A DNA stretch of 15,402 bases from Bacillota bacterium (GCA_023399355.1 JAEWQC010000202.1:1-15402); one strand, 5' to 3'; positions 7,598-15,118 are shown, counted from the stretch's first letter. Notes: a model not told the origin generated them from the letters alone. Numbers and translations are program-made.

Positions 7598-7617
7598 TGA
7601 AAAGGAGGCGATATAGG

Positions 7618-7866
7618 ATGGACAAAAGAATCGGAATAGTCGGTATTGTGATTGAGGATTTATCCTGTGTGGAGCGCGTGAATGCAGTTCTTCATGAATA
7701 TGGTGCTCTAGTTGTCGGAAGGATGGGGATTCCCTACAGGGAACGGGGTGTCTCTGTCATATCGTTGATCGTAGATGGCAGCAACGATGAAATCAGTGCC
7801 ATGACGGGCAAACTGGGCCGGATTGCAGGAACAACGGTGAAATCCATGGTTACAAAAAATAATTAG
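7618..7866 (+). CDS. Iron-only hydrogenase system regulator, TM1266-like
   Basis: This 82-residue protein matches the small TM1266 family, named a putative iron-only hydrogenase system regulator because its genes sit with hydrogenase maturation genes. It has an ACT-like beta-alpha-beta fold resembling the NikR C-terminal domain. The N-terminal strand RIGIVGIVIED, helix VERVNAVLHEYG, the conserved segment VGRMGIPYRERGVSVISLIV and the C-terminal GKLGRIAGTTVKSMV cover the whole family length. There is no DNA-binding domain, so it probably senses or binds a ligand or a partner. ATG 7618 follows a strong AGGAGG (7603-7608) by 9 nt; an in-frame upstream ATG at 7504 is rejected because it would read through the terminator and lacks a Shine-Dalgarno site. 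It is the first gene of the hydG-aspartase-hydF run, with 23 bp to hydG. Confidence 0.88.
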   Translation: MDKRIGIVGIVIEDLSCVERVNAVLHEYGALVVGRMGIPYRERGVSVISLIVDGSNDEISAMTGKLGRIAGTTVKSMVTKNN

Positions 7867-7889
7867 TAGAATTGATGGGAGCCTGTGAT

Positions 7890-9341
7890 ATGAATTTTCT
7901 TGGAAAGTACAAAAAAGAATTTGAGGAGTATGATAAACTCGACCATGATTTTATTGATGATGAAAAAATATGGTCACAGTTAAGCAAATGGGAGAATCCT
8001 ACCAGAGAAGATGTGCGGCGTGTACTGAAAAAAGCCGGGCAATGTGTGCGGCTTGAGCCGGAAGAAACTGCAATCCTTCTCCAAAACAGGGATGAAAGCA
8101 CCCTGCAGGAAATGTATGAGCTGGCGCATCAGCTAAAAGAAGAAGTTTACGGAGACCGTATTGTGTTTTTCGCACCGCTGTATGTAAGCGACGAATGTGC
8201 AAACAATTGTAAATACTGTGGTTTTCGCAGCAGCAACACCACAATGCACCGTAAAACACTCAGCATGGATGAAATTGAGCAGGAAGTCCGGATTATGATT
8301 GAAGAGGGCCAAAAACGGACCGTGCTTGTTTATGGAGAATCACCTTCTACCGAAGTGGATTTTATGTGTGAAACCGTTAAAAAGGTATACAGTGTAAAGA
8401 CACAGTATGGGGAAATCCGGCGCGCGAACATTAACTGTGCACCGCTCACTGTCGAAGAACTGAAAAAGCTCAAAGCTGTGGGGATAGGGACATTTCAGGT
8501 TTTCCAGGAAACCTACCATCATGAGACCTACCGGAAAATGCATCCGGCAGGAACCATCAAGGGGAACTACCGCTGGAGGCTGTATTGCATGGACAGGGCA
8601 CAGGAGGCCGGGGTGGACGACAATGGCCTCGGCGTGCTGTTCGGGCTGTATGACTGGCGTTTCGAGGTCATGGGGCTTTTATACCATGCCATTCATCTGG
8701 AAGAAACTTTTAACGGTGTGGGACCGCACACGATTTCTTTTCCGCGCATTACCCCCGCTACCGGTACGCCATTTTCCGAACACCCCGAGTATGCAGTCAG
8801 TGACAGCGATTTTAAAAAACTGGTTGCAGTTCTTCGCCTTTCCGTTCCTTATACAGGGCTTATCTGCACCGCACGTGAATCGGACAAAGTACGAAAAGAA
8901 GTAATCCCGTTCGGCGTTTCACAGATAGATGCAGGAACGCGTATCGGCGTGGGCGCTTATTCGCAGTCAAAATGCGCAAACCAGCTTCCCGACAAAGAGC
9001 AGTTTTCCATAGGTGACTCACGGACCCTGGATCATGTGGTAGGGGAAATCTGCGATATGCATTTTATACCGTCTTTTTGCACTGCGTGCTATCGGGCAGG
9101 GCGCACGGGAGAACAGTTTATGAAGGTTGCCAAGTCCAAATTCGTACATAACTTTTGTATTCCCAATGCCATTTTTACGTTGAAAGAGTATCTGCTTGAC
9201 TATGCATCAAATGAAACAAGAGTCAAGGGCGAAGAGGTTCTGAAACAGCACCTGAAGCAATTTGAAGGCGAACCGGTTTATGACGCTATCCTTGAGAAGC
9301 TAAAAAGAATTGAAACCGGTGAACGTGACCTGCGCCTATAG
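7890..9341 (+). CDS. hydG: [FeFe]-hydrogenase H-cluster maturase HydG (tyrosine lyase)
   Basis: HydG is a cytoplasmic radical-SAM enzyme that splits L-tyrosine to p-cresol and dehydroglycine. The latter becomes the CO and cyanide ligands delivered as an Fe(CO)2(CN)-cysteine synthon for the hydrogenase diiron site. The 483-residue protein shows the radical-SAM CX3CX2C motif (CANNCKYC; Cys103, 107, 110), here followed by GF, and the HydG-specific C-terminal CX2CX22C (CTAC...NFC; Cys397, 400, 423) that binds the auxiliary iron-sulfur cluster. It also has the ThiH/HydG-like segments VLVYGESPST, FQETYHHETYRKMHP and GVLFGLYDWR. Length fits the family (about 470). The ATG at 7890 is chosen because TGGGAG lies 8 nt upstream; TTG 7872 and ATG 7875 lack a site. 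It is the second gene of the operon and is 145 bp upstream of the aspartase. All catalytic cysteines are present. Confidence 0.97.
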   Translation: MNFLGKYKKEFEEYDKLDHDFIDDEKIWSQLSKWENPTREDVRRVLKKAGQCVRLEPEETAILLQNRDESTLQEMYELAHQLKEEVYGDRIVFFAPLYVSDECANNCKYCGFRSSNTTMHRKTLSMDEIEQEVRIMIEEGQKRTVLVYGESPSTEVDFMCETVKKVYSVKTQYGEIRRANINCAPLTVEELKKLKAVGIGTFQVFQETYHHETYRKMHPAGTIKGNYRWRLYCMDRAQEAGVDDNGLGVLFGLYDWRFEVMGLLYHAIHLEETFNGVGPHTISFPRITPATGTPFSEHPEYAVSDSDFKKLVAVLRLSVPYTGLICTARESDKVRKEVIPFGVSQIDAGTRIGVGAYSQSKCANQLPDKEQFSIGDSRTLDHVVGEICDMHFIPSFCTACYRAGRTGEQFMKVAKSKFVHNFCIPNAIFTLKEYLLDYASNETRVKGEEVLKQHLKQFEGEPVYDAILEKLKRIETGERDLRL

Positions 9342-9366
9342 GAGTGACGTCATATAGAAGGCATGG

Positions 9367-9386
9367 GTCAAAAACCTGACTTTTTT
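9367..9386 (+). terminator. Weak hairpin with T-run between hydG and the aspartase
   Basis: GTCA (9367-9370) and TGAC (9377-9380) form a 4-bp stem, extendable by G-T pairs, around a 6-nt loop, followed by six T residues. It is too weak for a confident terminator but could reduce read-through in the 145-bp gap. A possible -35-like TTTACA lies at 9404-9409 without a good -10, so an internal promoter for the aspartase and hydF is not shown. Confidence 0.25.
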
Positions 9387-9486
9387 CGCAGGGATTATGT
9401 GGATTTACAAAGATCGTGTAAAGTAACGTATGAAAGACGCAAGATGGAGATAGCAGGAATTTAGTGTACCTAGGGAGGGTACTATC

Positions 9487-10890
9487 ATGAGAATTGAACA
9501 GGATATGCTGGGCAAGAGGAAGATAGAGGATAGCGCTTATTATGGGATTCACACAGTGCGTGCAGTGGAAAACTTCGCCATTACGGGAGTTCCTGTTCAC
9601 CCGGCGCTTGTTGATGCGCTTGTTACCGTTAAAAAAGCTGCGGCCATTACGAACCGCAGTACGGGATCTCTGGATCGACGGATTGCAGGCGCAATCCTTG
9701 CTGCATGCGATGAAATCCTTTCGGGAGCAATGGCGGATCAGTTTGTTGTTGACTGCATGCAGGGAGGAGCCGGCACCTCTGCGAACATGAATGTGAACGA
9801 AGTAATCGCTAACCGCGCCATTGAACTGCTTGGAGGCTGTAAAGGCGAGTATTCTCTTGTCCACCCGCTGGATCACGTAAATTTATTTCAATCCACAAAC
9901 GATGTGTTCCCGACAGCGGTACGCATTGCCGCCATACGCCTGCTTAAGCCCGTTACGGAACAGTTTGCGGCTCTGCAGACTGCTTTGCAGGAAAAGGAAG
10001 AAGAATTTTCCGCGATAGTCAAGGTGGGAAGAACGGAGTTGCAGGATGCGGTTCCCATTACGCTCGGCCAGGAGTTCGGAGCATGGGCGCAGGCAGTGGC
10101 GCGTGACAGATGGCGGTTGTATAAGGCGGAGGAACGTCTCAGACAGGTGAATATCGGCGGAACAGCAGTGGGTACCGGGATAAACGCGCCAAAAGAATAC
10201 ATTTTTACGATGATTGAACGGCTGCGGGAGTTGACCGGTATCGGTCTGGCGCGTGCCGAATACATGATGGATCCCACACAGAACTGTGATGTATTTGTGG
10301 AGGTTTCCGGTCTTTTGAAAGCAGCGGCGGTCAGTCTTACCAAGATTGCTAATGACTTGAGACTGCTGTCGTCGGGTCCCCGTGCCGGAATCGGAGAAAT
10401 AATTCTGCCCGCGGTACAGTCCGGCTCCTCGATCATGCCCGGTAAAGTCAATCCCGTGATCTGCGAGGCTGTAAACCAGGTGGCATTTCAAATCATGGCG
10501 GACGATATGGCGGTAACTCTGGCGGCGCAGGCTGGGCAACTGGAGTTGAACGCTTTTCTGCCTCTGATTGCAAAAAACATGTTTGAAATGCTTAATCTGC
10601 TTGGACATATTCTTCCCCTTTTTACAGATCGCTGTGTCAAGGGGATTCAGGCTGATACGGAAGGCTGTCTGCAAAGACTAAATAAAAGCTTTACTCTGGT
10701 AACGGCACTTATTGGATATATCGGTTACGACAAAGCCTCGGAAGTAGCTGCGCTGTGTCAGAAAACAGACGGAACAGTACGCCGGATTGTGTTGGAACAG
10801 CGCCTGATGGATGAAAATACGCTGGATGAAATATTAAGGCCGGAGCGGCTGACGTCGCCCGGAGGGAGAAAGGCGAGAGAGAAAGGGTAA
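9487..10890 (+). CDS. aspA: Aspartate ammonia-lyase in the hydrogenase-maturation operon
   Basis: This 467-residue member of the aspartase/fumarase superfamily is predicted to convert L-aspartate to fumarate and ammonium. It starts RIEQDMLGKRKIEDSAYYGIHTVRAVENF, shortened here in parts of the usual aspartase N-terminus, and has GGAGTSANMNVNEV, the substrate-site segment GRTELQDAVPITLGQEF, and the lyase signature GSSIMPGKVN at 313-322 with the catalytic loop serine. These segments fit aspartases better than class II fumarases (which have GRTHxQDA; Glu replaces His here). ATG 9487 follows AGGGAGG (9472-9478) by 8 nt. It lies between hydG and hydF, a recurrent arrangement in anaerobes. A likely role is to provide ammonium for building the bridging amine of the H-cluster, an inference from context. 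The last residues (PGGRKAREKG) run into a tandem repeat. A housekeeping aspartase that happens to sit here is the alternative. Confidence 0.92.
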   Translation: MRIEQDMLGKRKIEDSAYYGIHTVRAVENFAITGVPVHPALVDALVTVKKAAAITNRSTGSLDRRIAGAILAACDEILSGAMADQFVVDCMQGGAGTSANMNVNEVIANRAIELLGGCKGEYSLVHPLDHVNLFQSTNDVFPTAVRIAAIRLLKPVTEQFAALQTALQEKEEEFSAIVKVGRTELQDAVPITLGQEFGAWAQAVARDRWRLYKAEERLRQVNIGGTAVGTGINAPKEYIFTMIERLRELTGIGLARAEYMMDPTQNCDVFVEVSGLLKAAAVSLTKIANDLRLLSSGPRAGIGEIILPAVQSGSSIMPGKVNPVICEAVNQVAFQIMADDMAVTLAAQAGQLELNAFLPLIAKNMFEMLNLLGHILPLFTDRCVKGIQADTEGCLQRLNKSFTLVTALIGYIGYDKASEVAALCQKTDGTVRRIVLEQRLMDENTLDEILRPERLTSPGGRKAREKG

Positions 10891-10961
10891 TGGCGGGGAT
10901 AAAGGGCAGTGGCGGGGATAAAGGGCAGTGGCGGGGAGAAAGAGCAATGGCAGAGGAGAAA
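10885..10961 (+). repeat. 19-bp tandem repeat across the aspA stop and hydF start region
   Basis: Four units follow one another: 10885-10903, 10904-10922, 10923-10941 and a diverged 20-bp copy at 10942-10961. The consensus is GGGCAGTGGCGGGGATAAA; the second and third copies differ only at the TAAA/GAAA end. The first copy contains the TAA stop of the aspartase (10888-10890), overlapping an ATG at 10890. The last provides AGAGGAG (10952-10958), the Shine-Dalgarno site of hydF. Each unit has a purine-rich stretch followed by a GTG or ATG, so the array repeats a translation-start-like module. Because 19 is not a multiple of 3, copies fall in different frames. Confidence 0.9.
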
Positions 10962-10966
10962 AGGGT

Positions 10967-12226
10967 ATGGATAATATGAATGAAACCCCAATGGCAAATC
11001 GTTTTACAATAGGGCTCTTCGGCAGGCGAAATGCCGGGAAGTCTTCTTTAATAAACGCCCTTACGGGACAAAATATCGCAGTCACATCCGAGGTGCCCGG
11101 AACGACTACGGATCCTGTTTATAAAGCGATGGAGCTTCTGCCGGTTGGTCCTGTTGTCTTTATTGATACCGCAGGGCTCGATGATACAGGGGACCTCGGA
11201 AAACTTCGCATCGAAAAAACCTATGAGGTGCTGCGAAAATGCAACCTTGCCATTGTCGTGGCCGATGCGGAATCCGGCATTACAGTGTTTGAAATTGAGT
11301 TTGTCAAACAGCTCAAGCAGCGAAAGATTCCATGCATCTGCGTACTGAACAAATACGACCGGCAAGCTGCCGATATCAAAGAATTCGAGAAGCAGAAGCA
11401 GCTTGTCATGATTCCTATGGTGTGTGCAAGCGCGCTGAATGGATCGGGGATTGATGAAGTGAAAAAGCAGATTATAGCCAATTCGAACTTTGAGGATGTG
11501 GAACCGGCGCTGGTAGGAGATTTAATCCATTCAGGCGACATTGCCGTGCTGGTGACGCCCATTGACAAGGCTGCTCCCAAAGGACGGCTGATTCTTCCGC
11601 AGCAGCAGACGATCCGTGATATAATCGAAAGCGATGCAATGGCAATCATAACAAAAGAGCAGGAGCTAAAGCGAACACTTGAACACTTAAAAACGCCCCC
11701 TGCCATCGTGATTACCGATTCGCAGGCTTTTCTCAAAGTGTCTGCTGATACTCCGGATGAAATTCCTTTGACCTCATTTTCCATTTTGTTTGCACGGCAA
11801 AAAGCGGACCTTGCGGAAATGATACGGGGCATCAAGCGTATTGAACGACTGGCTCCGGGAGACAAGGTGCTCGTCGTGGAGGGGTGCACCCATCACCGGC
11901 AGTCGGACGACATAGGAAAAGTAAAAATTCCGCGCTGGATACGCCAGATTGCAGGTGGAGACATAAAATTTGAATGGGCATCCGGAGCCTGCTACCCCAA
12001 GAATATTTCCGAATATGCCGTTATCGTCCATTGCGGCGGCTGTATGCTTAACCGGAGGGAAATGCAGTATCGCGTGGAAAAAGCGCGCGAACAGGGCGTT
12101 TATATCACGAATTACGGTATGCTGATTGCTTACGTAATGGGAATTCTCCCGCGTGCATTGCAGCCATTCCCCGCTGCGAGCCTTGCACTGGAGGAAAATG
12201 GGCTGGTACAAAAAGTGAAACAATAG
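10967..12226 (+). CDS. hydF: [FeFe]-hydrogenase H-cluster maturation GTPase HydF
   Basis: HydF is the GTP-hydrolysing scaffold on which the diiron subcluster is assembled with products of HydG and HydE before transfer to the hydrogenase. The 419-residue protein has an N-terminal Era/TrmE-like GTPase domain: G1 GRRNAGKSS, G2 in PGTTTDP, G3 DTAGLDD and G4 NKYD. A middle dimerisation domain follows, and then the C-terminal iron-sulfur domain with CTH (Cys307, His309) and HCGGC (His355, Cys356, Cys359), the family's CxH-x45-HCxxC pattern. All ligands are present. ATG 10967 is chosen because AGAGGAG ends 8 nt upstream; an in-frame GTG at 10928 inside the tandem repeat would add 13 low-complexity residues, and ATG 10976 is also possible. 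It is the last gene of the operon, 76 bp after the aspartase, and ends before a hairpin. Confidence 0.96.
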   Translation: MDNMNETPMANRFTIGLFGRRNAGKSSLINALTGQNIAVTSEVPGTTTDPVYKAMELLPVGPVVFIDTAGLDDTGDLGKLRIEKTYEVLRKCNLAIVVADAESGITVFEIEFVKQLKQRKIPCICVLNKYDRQAADIKEFEKQKQLVMIPMVCASALNGSGIDEVKKQIIANSNFEDVEPALVGDLIHSGDIAVLVTPIDKAAPKGRLILPQQQTIRDIIESDAMAIITKEQELKRTLEHLKTPPAIVITDSQAFLKVSADTPDEIPLTSFSILFARQKADLAEMIRGIKRIERLAPGDKVLVVEGCTHHRQSDDIGKVKIPRWIRQIAGGDIKFEWASGACYPKNISEYAVIVHCGGCMLNRREMQYRVEKAREQGVYITNYGMLIAYVMGILPRALQPFPAASLALEENGLVQKVKQ

Positions 12227-12231
12227 AAAAG

Positions 12232-12260
12232 ACTGGCTGATTGTTGACATATGCCAGTTT
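12232..12260 (+). terminator. Weak hairpin after hydF
   Basis: ACTGGC (12232-12237) pairs with GCCAGT (12253-12258) around a 15-nt loop and is followed by only TT before other bases. It lies 5 bp beyond the hydF stop. On its own it is a poor terminator and may act together with the longer repeat downstream. Confidence 0.3.
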
Positions 12261-12291
12261 ATGACCAGGAATATATTGATAAAATGAATTA

Positions 12292-12330
12292 TTTAAAGGC
12301 TGCACAGGATTATCATATGCAGCCTTTAAA
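12292..12330. terminator. Bidirectional hairpin between convergent hydF and abfA
   Basis: TTTAAAGGCTGCA (12292-12304) and TGCAGCCTTTAAA (12318-12330) are perfect 13-bp arms around a 13-nt loop. The GC-rich core is followed in both directions by TTTAAA-type sequence. It sits between two genes transcribed towards each other, 66 bp after hydF and 105 bp after abfA, as expected for a shared terminator. The lack of a pure T-tract keeps confidence moderate. Confidence 0.55.
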
Positions 12331-12435
12331 ATAAGATCAGAGAGCCATTTGCTTTTTCCGTGCAAGCTGCTGCTTGGCTGTTGCTGCGTCAGGGAATGGC
12401 TGTCAGCACTGCCAGGCATTGTTCAAATGCTTCAA

Positions 12436-13935
12436 TTATTTCTTTCCGAAGCGAATTACATTCCAGGAAAGTTTATTCAATAACGATTTGGCTGTCCCAT
12501 CTTCAATGGCAGTTTTTCCGCCTTTGTGGGGTACGACATTTGTTGGGTTCTCCAAAGTGTTGACCGCTGTTCTGTCTTCATTCTCAAGGACAATATGCTC
12601 AATCACCTTATAGCCTGTAAAATCACGAAGGTCGGTTTCCACCAGGATGGATTCTTCCAAATCCCTGTTTACGGCAAATATCGTCAACTCTTCCCTTTCC
12701 TCATTATAGATTGTCACACTTTCTACATAGGGAACATCGCAAAAGTCCGCGCTGTCATAAACGGGAGAGTTCACAACGGATTGCAGGACCTGTCCTCTTG
12801 CGTAGACCGAAGTGTGCAGGTAAGGATAGAATATGGTATTTCTCCAGGAACCACCGCCTGTAACAGTCATGATCGGTGCGATTGTATTGACAAGCTGTGC
12901 CATGCACGCCATTTTGACGCGATCTGCATGCTTTAGCAGGGTAATCAGCATACAGCCCACAACAAGGGCATCCTGCAGGTCATAGATATTCTCGTTGATT
13001 GGCTGACAGCTCTTCCAGCGGATGTTGTCCGTAATATCGGTTGGGTACCAGACATTCCATTCGTCAAAGGAGAGATTAATTGTCTTCTTGTTATGTGTCT
13101 TTGCTTTAATATAGTCACAAATGGAGACGACGGATTTAATGAAATAATCCATATCCATGGAGCGAGCCAGGAAATTGGCAGTGCCTTTTTCATCGTTCTT
13201 GTAATAGGTATGCAAGGAAAGGTAATCCACATGTTCATAGGTGTGTTCCAGGATGGTTGCTTCCCACTGTGCGAAGGTAGGCATGCCGCTGCCCGAGCTT
13301 CCGCAGGCTACCAGTTCGATATCCGGATCAACCCATTTCATAACCTTTGCTGTTTCTGCGGCTGTACGTCCATACTCTTCCGCAGTCTTCCGGCAGATCT
13401 GCCAGGGACCGTCCATTTCGTTCCCAAGGCACCAGGTCTTTATACCATGTGGCTTTTCATATCCGTGCGACCTTCTCAGGTCGCTCCAGTACGAGCCACC
13501 GGGATGGTTGCAGTACTCTACCAGAGTTCTGGCGGCATCAGGTCCTCTTGTGCCGAGATTCACCGCCATCATGACTTCCGTCTGTGCGGTCCTGGCCCAA
13601 TCTGCGAATTCATTTGTCCCGAACTCGTTCGACTCCGTGGAATACCATGCCAGTTCCAGCCGCTTTGGCCTTTTATCAACAGGCCCAATCCCGTCCTCCC
13701 AATTGTAACCGGACAGGAAATTACCTCCCGGGTAACGGACAATAGGCACCTGCAGTTCTTTGACAAGGTCGATTACATCCTGACGGAAGCCTTTTTCGTT
13801 GGCCTTCGGATGACCCGGCTCATATATCCCGCCATAAACGGATCGTCCCCACTGCTCAACAAATGAGCCAAAAATCCTTTTATCCACTTCACCGATCTTA
13901 AATTCCCTGCTGATAAAAATTTTTGCTTTTTTCAT
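12436..13935 (-). CDS. abfA: Intracellular alpha-L-arabinofuranosidase, GH51
   Basis: This 499-residue enzyme is a GH51 exo-alpha-L-arabinofuranosidase that removes terminal arabinofuranosyl residues from arabinan or arabinoxylan oligosaccharides with retention. It has the (beta/alpha)8 barrel followed by a C-terminal beta domain (from about residue 385). Motifs: an N-terminal FGSFVEQWGRSVYGGIY, VRYPGGNFLSGYNWEDGIGP, the acid/base Glu173 in CLGNEMDGPWQ, and the nucleophile Glu292 in LSFDEWNVWY. Spacing and length match characterised bacterial enzymes of about 500 residues. There is no signal peptide, so it acts in the cytoplasm on imported oligosaccharides; no transporter is in the window. 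A weak GGCGG lies upstream of the ATG at 13935. It is transcribed divergently from an ArsR-type regulator, which probably controls it. It converges on the hydrogenase operon, with no functional link apparent. Confidence 0.95.
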   Translation of the reverse strand: MKKAKIFISREFKIGEVDKRIFGSFVEQWGRSVYGGIYEPGHPKANEKGFRQDVIDLVKELQVPIVRYPGGNFLSGYNWEDGIGPVDKRPKRLELAWYSTESNEFGTNEFADWARTAQTEVMMAVNLGTRGPDAARTLVEYCNHPGGSYWSDLRRSHGYEKPHGIKTWCLGNEMDGPWQICRKTAEEYGRTAAETAKVMKWVDPDIELVACGSSGSGMPTFAQWEATILEHTYEHVDYLSLHTYYKNDEKGTANFLARSMDMDYFIKSVVSICDYIKAKTHNKKTINLSFDEWNVWYPTDITDNIRWKSCQPINENIYDLQDALVVGCMLITLLKHADRVKMACMAQLVNTIAPIMTVTGGGSWRNTIFYPYLHTSVYARGQVLQSVVNSPVYDSADFCDVPYVESVTIYNEEREELTIFAVNRDLEESILVETDLRDFTGYKVIEHIVLENEDRTAVNTLENPTNVVPHKGGKTAIEDGTAKSLLNKLSWNVIRFGKK

Positions 13936-13957
13936 TTTACACCGCCTATTAATAAGA

Positions 13958-13979
13958 ATATTTACTGCTTAATAAATAT
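13958..13979. promoter_or_regulatory. Inverted repeat, candidate operator for the abfA regulator
   Basis: ATATTTA (13958-13964) and TAAATAT (13973-13979) are perfect 7-bp arms with an 8-bp spacer. The repeat lies about 10 bp downstream of the predicted abfA transcription start and 23 bp before its ATG, a position where a bound repressor would block transcription. The AT-rich half-sites suit an ArsR-type winged-helix dimer. The link to the adjacent regulator is inference. Confidence 0.4.
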
Positions 13980-13996
13980 ATGAATGAACTAAACTA

Positions 13997-14025
13997 ATAA
14001 TAAATCCCGATAACACAGAAGTCAA
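13997..14025 (-). promoter_or_regulatory. Promoter of abfA
   Basis: Read on the minus strand, TTGACT (14025-14020) and TATTAT (14002-13997) are separated by exactly 17 bp: five of six matches to the -35 and to the -10 consensus. Transcription should begin near 13990, leaving a leader of about 55 nt before the abfA start codon. Confidence 0.75.
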
Positions 14026-14069
14026 CCGTGTAAATGTAATATTGGCCATCTTTTTGTTTCCGATAGCTC

Positions 14070-14098
14070 TTTACTTCATACGAAGACTTATTTATAAT
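14070..14098 (+). promoter_or_regulatory. Promoter of the ArsR-type regulator gene
   Basis: TTTACT (14070-14075) and a consensus TATAAT (14093-14098) are separated by 17 bp. Transcription would start near 14105, about 20 nt before the regulator's ATG and just upstream of its AGGAGG. It points away from the abfA promoter, with about 45 bp between the two -35 boxes. Confidence 0.7.
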
Positions 14099-14124
14099 AA
14101 TATTAATCGTCAGGAGGCAAAACG

Positions 14125-15027
14125 ATGAAAATTTCAATTTCCGACAGGTATTTGCCGGTATTTGAGGCTCTTGCCAGTGATGTCAGGATAAAGATCATTA
14201 ATCTGCTGGCAGAAAAGCCAATGAATATTAAGGAGATAGCCGAGCATCTTGGATTGAGCAGCGCTATTCTTACCATGCATGTAAAAAAGTTGGAAAAGGC
14301 CGGCCTGGTCTGGTCTGAACGCGTTCAATCCAACCGGTCCAACTTTAAAATCTGTCACCTGAATCAGGAATCCATAGAAATTGAATTCCCGCAAAAAATC
14401 CAAAAAAAAATTCAGGTTCATGAATTTATATTGCCCGTCGGCCACTATACCGATTTCGACATTGCTCCGACCTGCGGACTTGCTACAGTGGAGAAGATAA
14501 TCGGATATTATGACGATCCCAGGTATTTTCTGGATCCTGAGAGGGTTCGTGCAAAAATAGTATGGTTTACGAAGGGCTATATCGAATACAAGGTTCCGAA
14601 TTATCTGTTTTCCAATCAGGAGCCTACTGCGTTGGAAATATCCATGGAATTGGGCTCGGAAGCACCCGGAGTGAACAATAACTGGCCTTCCGACATATCC
14701 TTCCTTATCAACGGGGTAAATATTGGTCAATGGACCAGCCCGGGCGATTTCGGAGGGAAGAGGGGGAATTACACCCCGGAATGGTGGAGCCTCTCCGTAG
14801 GCCAGTTCGGCCTTCTCAAGATTCTGAGGATCGATGATACAGGTTCGTACATGGATGGAGAGAAGATTTCCGATATCACCTGTTCGCAGCTGGACCTGCG
14901 GCAAAAACAGTGGTCGTTCAGGATTGCCGTTCTGGAAAATGCGGTTCATCCGGGCGGTGTAACGGTGTTTGGTGCAGGCTTTGGAAACTACGACCAGGAT
15001 ATCATTTTCAGACTCTATTATGTATAG
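14125..15027 (+). CDS. ArsR-family transcriptional regulator, probably of abfA
   Basis: This 300-residue DNA-binding protein has an N-terminal winged-helix domain of the ArsR type (about 5-80): EALASDVRIKIINLLAEK opens the fold, and NIKEIAEHLGLSSAILTMHVKKLEKAGLV (in two parts, about 34-62) contains the recognition helix. It lacks the CxC metal site of the arsenic/cadmium sensors. The remaining ~200 residues form an unrecognised, probably beta-rich domain with many Gly, Trp and Tyr and a segment GLATVEKIIGYYDDPRYFLD; it may bind a sugar or partner. ArsR proteins of this long type next to glycosidase genes are known in Firmicutes. ATG 14125 follows AGGAGG (14112-14117) by 7 nt. Divergence from abfA with a shared 189-bp promoter region suggests it regulates abfA and itself in response to arabinose-containing sugars, which is inferred. 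Confidence 0.85.
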   Translation: MKISISDRYLPVFEALASDVRIKIINLLAEKPMNIKEIAEHLGLSSAILTMHVKKLEKAGLVWSERVQSNRSNFKICHLNQESIEIEFPQKIQKKIQVHEFILPVGHYTDFDIAPTCGLATVEKIIGYYDDPRYFLDPERVRAKIVWFTKGYIEYKVPNYLFSNQEPTALEISMELGSEAPGVNNNWPSDISFLINGVNIGQWTSPGDFGGKRGNYTPEWWSLSVGQFGLLKILRIDDTGSYMDGEKISDITCSQLDLRQKQWSFRIAVLENAVHPGGVTVFGAGFGNYDQDIIFRLYYV

Positions 15028-15118
15028 GACACCATGAAGAATACAGGAAACGGTTTTTGAAGGGTGACTCTGGAACAGAAGCAGCGACCAGGATACTCCA
15101 TCATGGTTGGGCAATGCT

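Noticed and set aside
7504..7617. Longer start for the TM1266-like protein at ATG 7504
   Set aside because: It would place 38 residues encoded by the terminator hairpin in front of a family that starts near the ATG at 7618, which has a strong ribosome binding site.
9404..9433. Internal promoter before the aspartase
   Set aside because: TTTACA has no acceptable -10 box at 16-18 bp, so it was not called.
9883..10674. Long minus-strand frames inside the aspartase gene
   Set aside because: They are antisense to a conserved aspartase and have no recognisable motifs.
10885..10961. CRISPR-like array
   Set aside because: The 19-bp units are directly adjacent without spacers, so this is a simple tandem repeat.
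10928..10966. GTG start for HydF
   Set aside because: It lies in the tandem repeat and would add a low-complexity leader; the ATG at 10967 has well-placed AGAGGAG and fits the family start. The GTG is kept only as an alternative.
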